Source: Chrysopilus asiliformis (taxonomy: Eukaryota > Arthropoda > Insecta > Diptera > Rhagionidae). From it: a stretch of 64,000 bases of DNA. Shown one piece after another: positions 35,251 to 46,524 of the stretch. The notes under the pieces are model-generated. The model was not told the origin of the DNA, made no database searches, and saw nothing but the letters and a program-made list of their open reading frames with translations. Location: NCBI GenBank assembly GCA_964034945.1, contig OZ035961.1, positions 21,304,161 through 21,368,160 of the forward strand, given 5' to 3'. Every line of letters starts with the position of its first letter. The first letter of the stretch is position 1. The position numbers and the translations under genes were made by a program.

Positions 35251-35379
35251 TACAGAATTCATAAGAAATCATGAATGCAGAAATCGTAAGACAAAATTTC
35301 AACTTAATTGGTTCAGCGGTTTTCGAGTTGGAGCCTTTTTATACAATACATCACGATAATTTTCACTTTTTCGGACCCC

Positions 35380-35520
35380 TCTTCCGCTCGATCGTTTTTT
35401 TTTTTGGTAGTTTTTATATGGGATTTATGTCCCTGTTCCCTAGTCGGTCTCCGTCACGAATACAATACTTACCCTCTATAGAAGAGGAAAGTAAAAATTT
35501 GAGTGTATTAAAAACGGAAT
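35380..35520 (-). repeat. Family C DINE-like repeat, inverted
   Basis: AGTCGGTCTCCGTCACGAAT, ACAATACTT and CCTCTATAGAAGAGGAAAGT are the reverse of 6250-6300, including the terminal hairpin. The octamer array is absent. Confidence 0.6.
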
Positions 35521-36000
35521 GAAAAAACTGAACCAAAAACCGAAGTCTGGTTTAACACGCTTTTAAAATACGTTAAGCTAATTTTATCCGGTTTTTTCCC
35601 GGATTTTTTGTCTGGAGTTTTTCCAGGATCAGAATTTTCCAGGACTTTTTTCCTGGAGTTTAATCCGACGTCGTACGACAGGATATCCCCACCCCTGTTC
35701 TTTCAGTCACCAAATCAAAAACACTTCTTTGATTGATATCAAAATTTTGGATAATGTGGGAAAGCGGCGTTAAAAATGATAAAAAACAATCAAAATCCAG
35801 AAAAATCAAAATCCAGAAAAATCAAAATGCAATGAAGTTTTTTTAAGGACCGGCTATGGTTTGAAAGAATTTAAAACTTTATGTCTGAAAAAAAAAATTA
35901 AATCGACAAAGTCCTGTTCTTGCAAAGTTCAAAACGTTGGACTCAACTTACTTCTATGAATTTTATATTAAATTTGAAAGGATGTTTTTGTTTGGCGTTA

Positions 36001-36942
36001 TAAAGGGTAGTTAAATTTTAAGGGCCGATGTTGAATGTGAACCACACCTAAACGTCAAGTTTTTTTCTGCATTTCATTTGACATTTCTCAATTTCAGACT
36101 AACTCAATTTGAACCATGGAAAGATACACAATCGAGCAACGTGTTAAAGTTATTCAGTTATTCATTTATGAAAATGGGCGTTCAAATCAAAATGCATATC
36201 GTGCACTTCGTGCCGCCAGCCCATAAACCGCACCAAACAGTCACTCTTTGTGGGTGCATTGGTTTTTCGACAATCACTCTTGGATTATCATTCGCCCAAA
36301 TGCGGCTGTTCTGCTTATTGATGAATCCACTGAGGTGAAAATGTGCCTCATCACTGAAGATGATTTTCTTCGAAAATTGATCATCCACTGTTGCCATTTC
36401 TTGCCACCATTCTGACCATTGACGACGCTTGAAATGGTCAAGAGGCTTTAGTTCTTGAGTCAATTGCACCTTGTAAGCGTGTAAATGCAAGTCTTTATGC
36501 ATAATGTTCATCAACGACGAGCGTGGGAGGTGCAATTGTTGGGCACGACGACGAGTTGAGGTGGACGGCTCTTCAGCCACACTATCGCGAACAGCAGCAA
36601 TATTTTCTGCAGTACGAGCTGTACGAGCATGCACTGGTGTTTTCACATCTCCTACAGACCCGGTTTGCTCAAATTTTTGCACGATTTTTCCGATTGTACG
36701 CACATTTGGACGATTAAATTGACCGAAAAAATCACGAAGTGCACGATACGCATTTTGATTTGAACGCCCATTTTCATAATAAGCCTGAATAACTTTAACG
36801 CGTTGCTCGATTGTGTATCTTTCCATGGTTCAAATTGAGTTAGTCTGAAATTGAGAAATGTCAAATGAAATGCAGATAAAAACTTGACGTTTAGGTGTGG
36901 TTCACATTCAACATCGGCCCTTAAAATTTAACCACCCTTTAT
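36001..36942. mobile_element. Palindromic DUF4817-type transposon with two 5' ends
   Basis: The arms at 36001-36212 and 36733-36942 are inverted copies of each other for about 210 bp (TAAAGGGTAGTTAAATTTTA and on), with only a few differences. Both arms contain the non-coding 5' end plus the first 30 or so codons of the transposase. The normal 3' end is replaced by a second, inverted 5' end. Ends read ATAAAGGGT on both sides; the TA target site is not clear-cut. Confidence 0.85.
36182..36826 (-). pseudogene. Truncated DUF4817/DDE transposase
   Basis: A 214-codon frame begins MERYTIEQRVKVIQAYYENG, a DUF4817-type helix-turn-helix domain (residues 1-60). A second DNA-binding region and the start of the DDE_3-type catalytic domain follow, with D159 in FSDEAHFHLSG and the RVTVWCGLWAGG strand at 194-205. 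Coding stops abruptly there, where the inverted 5' arm begins. The remaining catalytic residues (the HQDGAP-like and WPPRSPDLTPLD-like parts) are lost. The last nine residues are read from the inverted arm. The product would bind DNA at most. Confidence 0.88.
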
Positions 36943-39900
36943 CTATTAAGACATGCAATTCCTCACTTTAATACGGAACCATGCAAGTTAGTTTTCCGGA
37001 AAATGCCCTGCAACTATTAGCAATATTGGTATGAGGTGTCAAGTCAAATACCACAAAAGTAAAAATATTTCAATTGTTGAGGACTTTTCAATCAGATAAT
37101 AATAAAACTCGATTTAGTTAAAGTGCAAAACTTTGGGTAGTTTCGAGTAGCATAGAAACGATGAAGTTTTATGTGTTTAACTATGAATTTGAAGTTGAGA
37201 AACTTTACGATTTATACGTATTTCGAATAGTTGTTGATTTCTGTAACAATTTAGTTTGCTTGTGGATTACAAAACTTTTCATAAATTGAGTGTTGAATAT
37301 GAGGAATATGGGGAAATTCCAAATAAGTGGGAAATTCCAATCGAATTTGTTTTTACGAAATCTTTTGAATTTTTCGGCTTTAAAAATTGTATTGAATTTA
37401 TTCATGGGCATTTTACATTGTTCGAAAAATAAATTCTAATATTAAATATGCTTTTGTACAAGAATGTCTTTGTATTATTTTCAATAGAATTTTTAAGGTC
37501 ATTTCTCCGAATTTTCCAAAGTGAAGTTATGCTTTTAAGTGAGTCCTCAAAATAAAGATGAGATTCTTTACTTATCAGATTCATATCAGAATTGAGAAAA
37601 AATATCTTATATAATGCGAAAAAAAAAAACTTTTGTGGGGGAAAAAAATCGGGAATCATTTTTCTAACAAAAGCAAATGTTTGCTTCCTTAAGAACTTTG
37701 CCTCCCAGCTACAGCAATAAATCCGCTTACTGGAGTTTCAATCAAATCCTTTCTGTCAATATCTGCCATTATTTTGCTTTCAATATTCTATGGCGAATTT
37801 GTTCCATATTTTCTTCTCGTCTTGAACTGTGTGAGGAAAATTGAGGATACAAGCTTGGGAAGTATTGAATAAATTCAGGAAAAACAAAATCACCAATATA
37901 AAGAAAACGCACAAATTTTTTTCCGCCATCGAAAAAAAGTTGTGATATGGTAGAATGGAAAAGAGATTTATAACCAAAAAAGGGTGCTAACTTGTATATA
38001 CATACGTATGAGGAGAAATCTCATAAATTAGAGCTACTCTTGGCTTTTTTTTTTGGGGTGTCGATGAAGGGTTTCGGCACTTCTATATTTCTTCTTATAC
38101 CTTTGTTGCCAATACTTTTGAAATTTCAGTCATGTACGCCTCGATAGGCGCCTTTAAGTCTGATTGATTCATTGAGGAGGCACGTACTGCTTTTAATTTA
38201 CTCAACTCTACTCAAGATAATTTTCTATTTTCCTCCAATTTGATGGAGATAGTGAGACGATATTCTAACCTAATTCGGGATGTGAAGAGGATAAATTTAC
38301 CACTTCACATTCCATGATAAGCAAACAATTTGAAAATTGAGCCTCGTCCAAGGACGTCACGTTTAAGAACTTTTCTCGTCTACAAGTATTTCCATAATTG
38401 CACTAAAAGTGCTTACTAAAAAAGTTTTAGAAAATTCACTCCACAAAAGAATTTAAATTCAATTTGAAGGAAGCATCGAGACGTGCCCGTGAACTTACTT
38501 TTGAGGTTCGCTTTAAAGCAAATACATATTTAGGCCTTGAGATAAATCATTTTTGGGGTAAAATTTATGGCCATTAAATTGTCTTGACAGCAACACGCGT
38601 ATTACACGCACAATAACGTGTGTTCCGGGAAAAAAAGTTTTCGAACTTTTCATTTTGAAAGTAATTTCAATTTATGGCCAAATTCTTGTCATAAATATGG
38701 AAAGTTATTATGTCGCTTGAATACACAATTTTTTGTAAAAGCAATGTCTTTAAAAACGATTCCTTAAAAACTTTTACAGAAAAAGAAAATTTAAAAAAAC
38801 CTCTATTTTATATTTTCTAGCAAAATCATATACGAGAGTACATGTAAGTGCTTTTGCTATATACCGGTTTTTAGATATCACGGCCTCTGATTTTTTCCCT
38901 AATTTCTTTAATTTTCCGCTCGCAAGTGTAATGTTTACCTGTCTTGAGCAAAATTGGGCACCTCTTATTGGTATGGTAAAATGATCCATCTCTTGTCTTA
39001 GGCAAACGTGTTCTAATAATGCAAGCTGACTTCACTTGCTCCAGAATATTTTTTTCCTAACACTACAGAAGTTCACAGATACTATCTGTAAGTAAACATA
39101 TATCTCATGTAGGGGAATTTAGCAGGTACTAGCACAAATAGTCTTGCAGCAGGCTTAAAACATTTATTCCATTTCCCTCAGTACGTAAATCAAGTTAATT
39201 TTTATAAAAGCACATCTACGATTTCTATTAAATCTTAACGAAATTAAGAAAATGTCGATTCCAAGTGATTTTAATGCGAAAAATACTCTACCGCCTGAAG
39301 AAACAAACAACAAATCTTTAAATATTTATATCGGTACAAATCTCAGACAAAAATCTTTTCTAACGAAGCCCAAACCGAATCAATTCATACATATATAAAG
39401 AATTAATTAAAAGGAAGGCGAGCTATATTGATTTTCAAATCACGCAAATGTTCAAAGATAGTAAATTTTCCGCCTTAGCACCTTACAGTTCAGCAAACAA
39501 TGACAATTGGTGAAAAAAATACGGAATCGAAATTCTAATCAGAAGCGTAAATTGACACTAATCACGAAAAAAATCGCCCCAGAATGATATATTTATAATA
39601 AATCTATTCCATAGATAACCCAACCCATTTAAAATATTTACATCTGATATTATATACTGACCACATGTGTATGGTGTAGGTGTGCTAAGCCATGAATATG
39701 TAACGTTTTGAGCTGAATTAACATTTGTGCATGCTGTGCGATAACACACCCATGCCCATCGAAGAAATGATGAGTTAAATACACACAAACACATGTAGGA
39801 GGATATATTTATATCGGGAAATTCTGAAGTAAGCTTCAAAGTTTTCCTATCGTATCTGTCAGGTAAGATCTAACTCTAATCCGTTTTTGATTGACATAAT
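36943..39900. other. AT-rich DNA, no gene recognised
   Basis: Open frames reach 93 codons (39558-39839, minus) without recognisable motifs. No tandem array, RNA gene or terminal-repeat element was seen. The region leads into the exon candidate at 39937. Confidence 0.4.
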
Positions 39901-39936
39901 GATTGAATAGTGGTTTTATTTCAATTTTCCCTATAG

Positions 39937-40079
39937 CGGATTTTTTTTAACGAGAACAACGAACCGCAAGGCAAGGCTCAACAAGATAAACAGCCAACCG
40001 ATACAAGAGTTTTAAAACATGTTAAATCGATGACGGAATATCATGCAAGCTATATAAGGGCGGTGAGAAATAATGACAG
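39937..40079 (+). CDS. Candidate internal exon of an unidentified host gene
   Basis: A 143-base segment is bounded by a pyrimidine-rich acceptor (TTTCAATTTTCCCTATAG) and a consensus donor (ACAG|GTGAGA). Only one frame is open across it, the other two having stops. That frame encodes 47 residues, rich in polar and charged amino acids: it starts RIFFNENNEPQGKAQQDKQP and ends in HVKSMTEYHASYIRAVRNND. Codon use is more balanced than in the surrounding AT-rich DNA. The exon would begin in phase 0 and end after two bases of a codon. I do not recognise the protein, and no partner exon was identified. A second donor-like site (GGCG|GTGAGA) lies 23 bases upstream of the chosen one. Confidence 0.5.
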
Positions 40080-41000
40080 GTGAGAAAAAAGTTTTCATAA
40101 TGCGGCTATGTGGTTTTTACTCACGAGTGATGGGCGGTATGTGAGCGGGTCGGTCCTTTAACATGATGGGTGTTTCTGTAAACAGATCCTGTTACGTGGT
40201 AATATATGGTAAAAAAAATCCGCTCGATGTGTGGGTTGGGCAGAACAATGTGGAAATTCCGTGAGGAAAATTCCAAGAAAAATTACCTCAACATTTTTAT
40301 TTGAATATTTTTTATGCCTCTTCAAACAGATATCTAATTATTCAATGTTTTTTTTATTGATTAAATACATTCTTATTATTACGGACTCCCGAATTAAAGC
40401 ACTCTGTCTACGTTTTAGAAATACTCACAAAACGATTAGTAATTTTCTTAACAACTTTTGAGAAAATTCCTTTGTCCTTACAAATCCATTGGGTATCAAT
40501 TTCAAAATTTTGACATATGATTCATAATCTATAAACCTATACGAAAAATTTGAAATTTTCTTAAAAATAATGTAACTTTCGACCTTCAGCTCTCCCATCC
40601 TCCTCGTTGTTCGCAGTCGCAGAATTTAGATCGGGATTCTCATGTAAAAATTCTCCACGTGTAAATTTCTTATCTTTTGATGAAAATTGTTCCACCGGTT
40701 CAGGAGATAGCAGAAGAGGGGTTACAAGAAAATAGGAGGGTAGATTATAGTTGGAAGTAAACTACCTACCTCATGGTGGAAACCCGATCAAACTTCTTTG
40801 CGGTTAGACTTTGCGAGAAGAAGTTAAAGTTTTCTTTTTATCCGACCAAGAAAACCACATTTTTACGTCAGCAATTTTTTCTCTGTTATGAAGTGACAGA
40901 AATTTAGAAATTACAAATCCTCCTTTCGTCGAATTTTCCTCGCTTTATCCTATATCAAAATTTCTGAGACCATTTAAAACTAAAAAAAATCTCTCCCTTT
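40080..41000. other. AT-rich DNA, one repeat fragment
   Basis: 40665-40760 (GAAAATTGTTCCACCGGTTC, GAGATAGCAGAAGAGGGG) resembles 52660-52720, so it is a fragment of an interspersed repeat. No further exon beside the one at 39937 could be supported. Confidence 0.4.
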
Positions 41001-41160
41001 TACAATTTTATTAGATTGTGAAAAAAAAACATTTAAAAAAACTTTTAAAGTGTACTAAAAACAAAAAATTATGATTTGTCCTCCGAAATAAAAGAGTTGA
41101 TCTTACTTTTATTTTTGCGTGGATCATACGTTGATCTTACTTTTATTTTTGAGGTTAAAT
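41000..41160. repeat. Family G fragment with a short duplication
   Basis: TTTAAAAAAACTTTTAAAGTG and CTAAAAACAAAAAATTATG match the family G tail. GTTGATCTTACTTTTATTTT is then present twice within 60 bp. Confidence 0.45.
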
Positions 41161-41206
41161 CCGAACATAAAATTATGTTTTGTGTATTTAGAAAACTTCA
41201 GTTTTT

Positions 41207-41659
41207 TTATACCCGTATGGTGAAACCAAAGGGTATATTAACTTTGCTTTACCGTTTGTAACGCCAAGATCCCGTCATCACACAAAAAAATGAATTACAC
41301 CAGTGTGTTTAGAATGATAAAAAAAAGTTGAAGCATGTCCGTCCGTCCGTCTGTCCGTCCGTCTGTCCGTCTGTCCGTCTGTCTGTCTGTGGCGCGGGTT
41401 GCGGGCGCACAAATTGAGCTACAGACTTGAAATTTTGCGCAGATCCGTTTTTCGTAAAATTCGAGGCAAAGTTCGTTCATGGGCAAAAATGGACAATTAG
41501 GGGTGGTACCTCCCTTACGAACGAAAACGTTTTTTGTGAATATCTCAAAAACGGTGGATCTTATCAAAAAAGTGCAAGAACAAAAGTTATTTAGGATATG
41601 ATTCTACATAAAACTTTCATACATCAAAATCCGCTTGGAATCAATTCTAAAAAATCTTC
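41207..41659 (+). mobile_element. Family A DINE-1/Helentron-like element, 3' truncated
   Basis: Complete 5' hairpin end (ATACCCGTATGGTGAAACC), GTCY tract at about 41337-41390 and the internal block through AAAACTTTCATACATCAAA. It stops at TCAATTCTAAAAAATCTT, before the subterminal repeat and stem-loop. A different repeat (41660-41750) with AACTAAATAAAAGCTTG follows, also seen inverted at about 48845-48900. Confidence 0.75.
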
Positions 41660-41759
41660 AGATTACAAGATTTCACCCGTAAGGGTTTTGTAAAAACAAA
41701 CAAAGAAACAAACAAGTGGAACTAAATAAAAGCTTGTAAAAAAAGTGTTTTTCACTAAC

Positions 41760-42900
41760 CGCCTTGTTATGTATTTTGTAGTAATTAAAAACAGTATTAA
41801 AGTTTCGAACAAAACAACAAATTATTATTGAAATCCCAAATTTTGACCCAAAATGACCAAATAATGATCATTATGATAATTTCTTTTACTTGTATTGTAA
41901 TATCTTTATTAAAATTCATATATAGAGACATAGCCTATACATAATGCCAGTACATTATATTTAGTTTGTTTATTTTAAGAAATTGGTCACCTTGCAAACA
42001 TCTTGATAAAAGCCCCTGGGTTGAGTAAGACTTTTCCGCAAAACAAAAGCAACGTCACATACACATACATCCGTATAGTCCGCAGACCTCATTATCCTTC
42101 AACATTTGTTTATGCTCTCAACGATATTTTCCCCTGTGCCGTATCTCCTATGTTAGCTGGTTATCTAGTTGTTGTTTTTTGCATTTTACGTTGACGTTTA
42201 AGACGCAGAAGAAGTAGTAGGTAGGTCCGATTTCCAGTATTTTTCCTTTCTTATAGCCCGTTTTTTTCCTTCTAAATACGCCTTAAACTTGCCATATTAA
42301 TAATACACCACGATGAGCAATCATATATAAACCAGCATAGAGATGAATTTATATATATTTTTTAAATCGACAACTAAAACAAGGACAATGTTGCTCTCCC
42401 CCTCTCCCGTCTTTTCCTCCTCCATGAAAAGGGAAAATATATTTTAAAAAAATGAGGAAAAATCCTAAAAAGGAGCAAACATTTTACATTCAGGATACAT
42501 ACAATTGTAAACCAAATGAATGAAATGGGATGGATCCTCATAATTAATTTGTCTTTCGTCAACATTCAACGTATTTCGTTTTATGTTATTGTACAGGCGT
42601 ATCTTATAAGCGAAAAGATAAGAAAAAACGAAAGATAATTGTATTGCAGATGGACTTGATTTATTATGAAAGAGACCAAAATGACAAAACCCTCGGAAAA
42701 GTTTAATGAGTTGCACAAGACTTAATTAAAAGATTGCCCAGAAATAACCAAACTTCTCCCCCTCAGACAAAAAAAAAACTAAAATTATAAAGAAATTTTC
42801 TACATCAAAAATTTTCAATTACAGATTCTTCTTTTAATTTCTTATACGAAGTACGTAGTACGAAATATAATAAAGTAACGTGACTACAAAAAAAAATTCG
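41760..42900. other. AT-rich DNA, no gene recognised
   Basis: A 63-codon frame at 42003-42194 (+) is somewhat GC-richer than its surroundings but has no family resemblance. No other feature was recognised. Confidence 0.35.
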
Positions 42901-42971
42901 GCCTCCTAATTTTTCCTAAAACTATTTCCGAGCACTCCTGAGACGATTGGGGCATTATTAAAAAAATGTGT

Positions 42972-44403
42972 TTGTGTCTGTTAGTATTTATAATGTCTGT
43001 TAGGCTTTTAGTCTGTTAGTCTGTTGGTCTGTTGGTCTGTTAGTCTGTTAGTCTGTTAGTCTGTTAGTCTGTTAGTCTGTTAGTCTGTTGGTCTGTTGGT
43101 CTGTTGGTCTGTTAGTCTGTTAGTCTGTTAGTCTGTTTAGTCTGTTAGTCTGTTAGTCTGTTAGTCTGTTAGTCTGTTAGTCTGTTAGTCTGTTATCCTG
43201 TTATCCTGTTAGTCTGTTAGTCTGTTAGTCTGTTAGTCTGTTAGTCTGTTAGTCTGTTAGTCTGTTAGTCTGTTAGTCTGTTAGTCTGTTAGTCTGTTAG
43301 TCTGTTAGTCTGTTAGTCTGTTAGTCTGTTAGTCTGTTAGTCTGTTAGTCTGTTAGTCTGTTAGTGCCTGTTCACATTGGTTGAAATAGTCCGCCTAAAT
43401 AGGACAGAAACTGGCAACATTAGGGCAAGGTGAGCAAGTGGGACTGCTGATAGGAAAATCATCCTCAAAACTAAAAACTCCATTCTCAGAGTTCCGCCTG
43501 TCGTGCTCTGATTGGTTGGCTGCCACACTGAATGTGTTCCATTGTCATTATTGTTTCGGTCGTCGTCGATGCAACACGTCGCAGAGCAAAAGGCAGCCAC
43601 GTATTACTTGCAATTCTTTAGAAATGTTCCGTTTCCCAAATGTTTCACGCCAGTCTGATTGCTCACAGCTACTGGTTCAAATAGTCTCAATCTGAACACG
43701 AGCAATATTTCATCCGTCCTATTTAGGCGGACTATTTCAACCAATGTGAACAGGCTCTTAGTCTGTTAGTCTGTTAGTCTGTTAGTCTGTTAGTCTGTTA
43801 GTCTGTTAGTCTGTTAGTCTGTTAGTCTGTTAGCCTGTTAGTCTGTTAGTCTGTTAGTCTGTTAGTATGTTAGTCTGTTAGTCTGTTAGTCTGTTAGTCT
43901 GTTAGTCTGTTTGTCTGTTTGTCTGTTAGTCTGTTAGTCTGTTAGTCTGTTAGTCTGTTAGTCTGTTAGTCTGTTAGTCTGTTAGTCTGTTAGTCTGTTA
44001 GTCTGTTAGTCTGTTAGTCTGTTAGTCTGTTAGTCTGTTAGTCTGTTAGTCTGTTAGTCTGTTAGTCTGTTAGTCTGTTAGTCTGTTAGTCTGTTAGTCT
44101 GTTAGTCTGTTAGTCTGTTAGTCTGTTAGTCTGTTAGTCTGTTAGTCTGTTAGTCTGTTAGTCTGTTAGTCTGTTAGTCTGTTAGTCTGTTAGTCTGTTA
44201 GTCTGTTAGTCTGTTAGTCTGTTAGTCTGTTAGTCTGTTAGTCTGTTAGTCTGTTAGTCTGTTAGTCTGTTAGTCTGTTAGTCTGTTAGTCTGTTAGTCT
44301 GTTAGTCTGTTAGTCTGTTAGTCTGTTAGTCTGTTAGTCTGTTAGTCTGTTAGTCTGTTAGTCTGTTAGTCTGTTTAGTCTGTCTGTTAGTCTATTATTC
44401 TGT
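42972..44403. repeat. Large 8-bp tandem array (GTTAGTCT)n
   Basis: About 1.03 kb of near-perfect GTTAGTCT units, roughly 130 in total, split into 42972-43361 and 43759-44403 by a MITE. Variants (GTTGGTCT, GTTATCCT, GTTTGTCT) cluster in the left part and around 43910. The last 450 bp or so are almost invariant. A 9-bp slip occurs near 43135. The right flank is the family H sequence. The unit has the GTCT core of GTCY microsatellites, so the array is probably an extreme expansion of that internal tract. Confidence 0.9.
43362..43758. mobile_element. hAT-like MITE inside the octamer array, 397 bp
   Basis: Inverted ends of about 43 bp: GTGCCTGTTCACATTGGTTG and, inverted, AGAGCCTGTTCACATTGGTTG-like sequence continuing through AAATAGTCCGCCTAAATAGG. 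An 8-bp TAGTCTGT flanks each side, as expected for hAT, but since the host array also has period 8 the duplication cannot be proven. The interior is GC-richer and encodes nothing convincing. Confidence 0.8.
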
Positions 44404-44645
44404 TAGTTTGTATACAATATTTCTCAAAACCTACTAGAGATATAGCCATGACATTTTACAGTGTTGTTTGGTGCTGGGACGATCCCATCAACTTTTAGTC
44501 GAAATCGGTATAACATAAACGGAAGTAACCAAAATGGTGGCTTTGTAAACATTGCAATTTCGATTTTTGCAATTTTGTGTAAGAAAGTCATGTGCTGTTC
44601 ACATTAGATATTTTTTCCATTAAATATTTGGTAACAAGTATAAAA
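44404..44645 (+). repeat. Family H body downstream of the octamer array
   Basis: TACAATATTTCTCAAAACCT, CCCATCAAC, AAGTAACCAAAATGGTGGC and GAAAGTCATGTGCTGTTCAC match 10690-11190. The first part also matches 63440-63490, where it again directly follows a GTTAGTCT tract. Confidence 0.6.
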
Positions 44646-45955
44646 ATACTGGGAAATTCATTTATTTTGCGTTGATATACTTGATATTATGTGAGCACAA
44701 AAAAAAACCGAGGGAAAATTTATATAATATGATCGTATTATATAGGGTTGTATTGTTGAAAACCTGATATGATATCTAAAAATAGAATTCAATTTTGATA
44801 TCAAGTTGTACTTTCTTTAATAAACGAGTCAAATTTCCCCTTTATATTTCCCTCTTTGTGGAATTTACAATAAACTTGTGGCGTTGGCCACCCGACGTTC
44901 GCAGAATCTTATGTTAGCGATGCGTTATATCCGAAAATGCCGTTGAGATTTTCTAAATTTCGACTCAAAAGTCATTCAAGGTGGGTCCATGAAAATATAT
45001 ACTGTTTTCTTAATAAATATTCCATTATAACGAATAAAAATATCGATCAAACGAAATGAATTAATGAAATTACATTAAGTGAAACGTGAAATTTAATACT
45101 TCAAGTTACATGAATATTGAAAAAAAATATAGAGAGTTTCATAGGTATAACATAATTTAAATTAAATGTATTTCGTTGTAAGAAAGAAATATAAATAGAA
45201 TTTTTTACTTATGTCACGTGGATTTTCTCAAGTGGAATACAGCCTTGTAGACAAAAACATAATTAAAATTTTAAGATAATAAGACTTTCGTCGCATTAAG
45301 AGAGAGTTTTTCTTAAACCGCGAATAAAACAAAATTACGTAATGCTCATTTATGTTATCTTTCAAATACCATCCAAGAGGAAATATATTTTCAATGAAAG
45401 GAAAAATCAAGGGTACCGTTTCATCGATGGTAAGTGCCCATCTAAGGCTACAAGGATTCCATAAAATTCCCGTTTTAGTACCTTTAATGGCAAAGAAAAT
45501 GAATAAAACGAAACATTATAGAGATATAAAGATGACCCAAAAAAAATTTTCATATTATAGCCCCAGCGTAAATCCAGAGATCCTTTTCTCTTTATGAAAT
45601 TTTAGATATTTAGATATGACTGAATAATTTTTTGATGGTAGTCAAAATGTCCTGTAAAAATAGGCATTATGATGGCTTTCAAATTATAATCAGAGATGCT
45701 CTGAAACGTTATAAAAATGATTATCATAAAAATGAATCGTAAATGCATAAATTAATAGGAAAACTCCATTATATTACTTAATTTTTATATAAAGAAGCCA
45801 TTTAAATATATGAATATCTTTGAGATGAATTTTATAAAAAATTAGGTACTTTACTCAAAGAACATTTCCATAATCTTTTTAAATGTAAATTAAAATCAAA
45901 AATTCTTGGAAGGTACAAATTTGGTTCCCAATTTTTATACTCTATATGATAGATA
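44646..45955. other. AT-rich DNA, no gene recognised
   Basis: An 81-codon frame (45352-45597, +) has no recognisable domain. Nothing else was supported. Confidence 0.4.
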
Positions 45956-45959
45956 ATAC

Positions 45960-46385
45960 AGAAGTATATCAGATTTAGTACACCGTTTGTAATTCGTCGA
46001 ACCAATCCTCGGACACAAAAATGTCCGACTTTTCCGAAATTTTAGGGATGACAAAAGATTTTGATTTCCGTTCGTCTGTCTGTCCGTGAACACCATAACT
46101 TTCGAAAGGATTGAGCTAGAGACTTGAAATTTTCTACAGTTACGTTTCTCGTAAATGCCTAGATTAAATTCTTGAACGGGGAAAATTGGATCATTCCTTC
46201 CTTCCTTTCCTATATAAACGAAACAGTTTTTTTGCAATTTTCTCGAAAACGGTGAGTCATATCGAAAAATTTTAGATGTGAGGTGTGTTTAGGATAGGAT
46301 TTCCTTTTCTCTTCTCTTATAAAAATGAATTTTTTAAAATAAACATTTGATCGGTCATCTATAAAGTATTTGACGATTGTATGTG
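45960..46385 (+). repeat. Family B DINE-like element
   Basis: 5' GATTTAGTACACCGTTTG, a short GTCTGTCTGTCC tract, ATTGAGCTAGAGACTTG, a single internal unit and the 3' AAGTATTTGACGATTG. Compact, with fewer internal units than the 32.6-kb copy. Confidence 0.65.
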
Positions 46386-46468
46386 ATGACATTACATTTT
46401 TTTAAAACTAAGACTCACGAACTAAAAATAGTAGAGAAATGTTTGTCGCAAATTTACACTTTTATGCT

Positions 46469-46520
46469 GGTGGAGGTGGAAGGAGGGGGGAAGTAGGGGG
46501 AAGGAGGGGAGGAAGGTCTG
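46469..46520 (+). other. G-rich tract with quadruplex-forming potential
   Basis: A purine-only strand segment with runs of 6, 5 and 4 G separated by short A/T-containing spacers (GGAGGGGGGAAGTAGGGGG and on). Enough G runs are present for an intramolecular quadruplex if the longest run is split. Confidence 0.5.
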
Positions 46521-46524
46521 CGGT

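Noticed and set aside
36078..36338. 86-codon plus-strand frame beginning MTFLNFRLTQFEPWKD
   Set aside because: It lies in the 5' inverted arm of the palindromic transposon. The same frame appears at 36652-36864 because the arm is duplicated. It is non-coding leader read in the wrong frame.
36504..36722. Plus-strand frames of 72 and 64 codons
   Set aside because: Shadows of the minus-strand transposase relic.
43361..43695. Frames of 79 and 85 codons on opposite strands
   Set aside because: Both lie inside the hAT-like MITE, which is GC-richer and self-complementary at its ends.
42972..44403. CRISPR-like or satellite centromere array
   Set aside because: The units are 8 bp with no spacers, so it is not CRISPR. 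It is too short and local to argue for a centromere.
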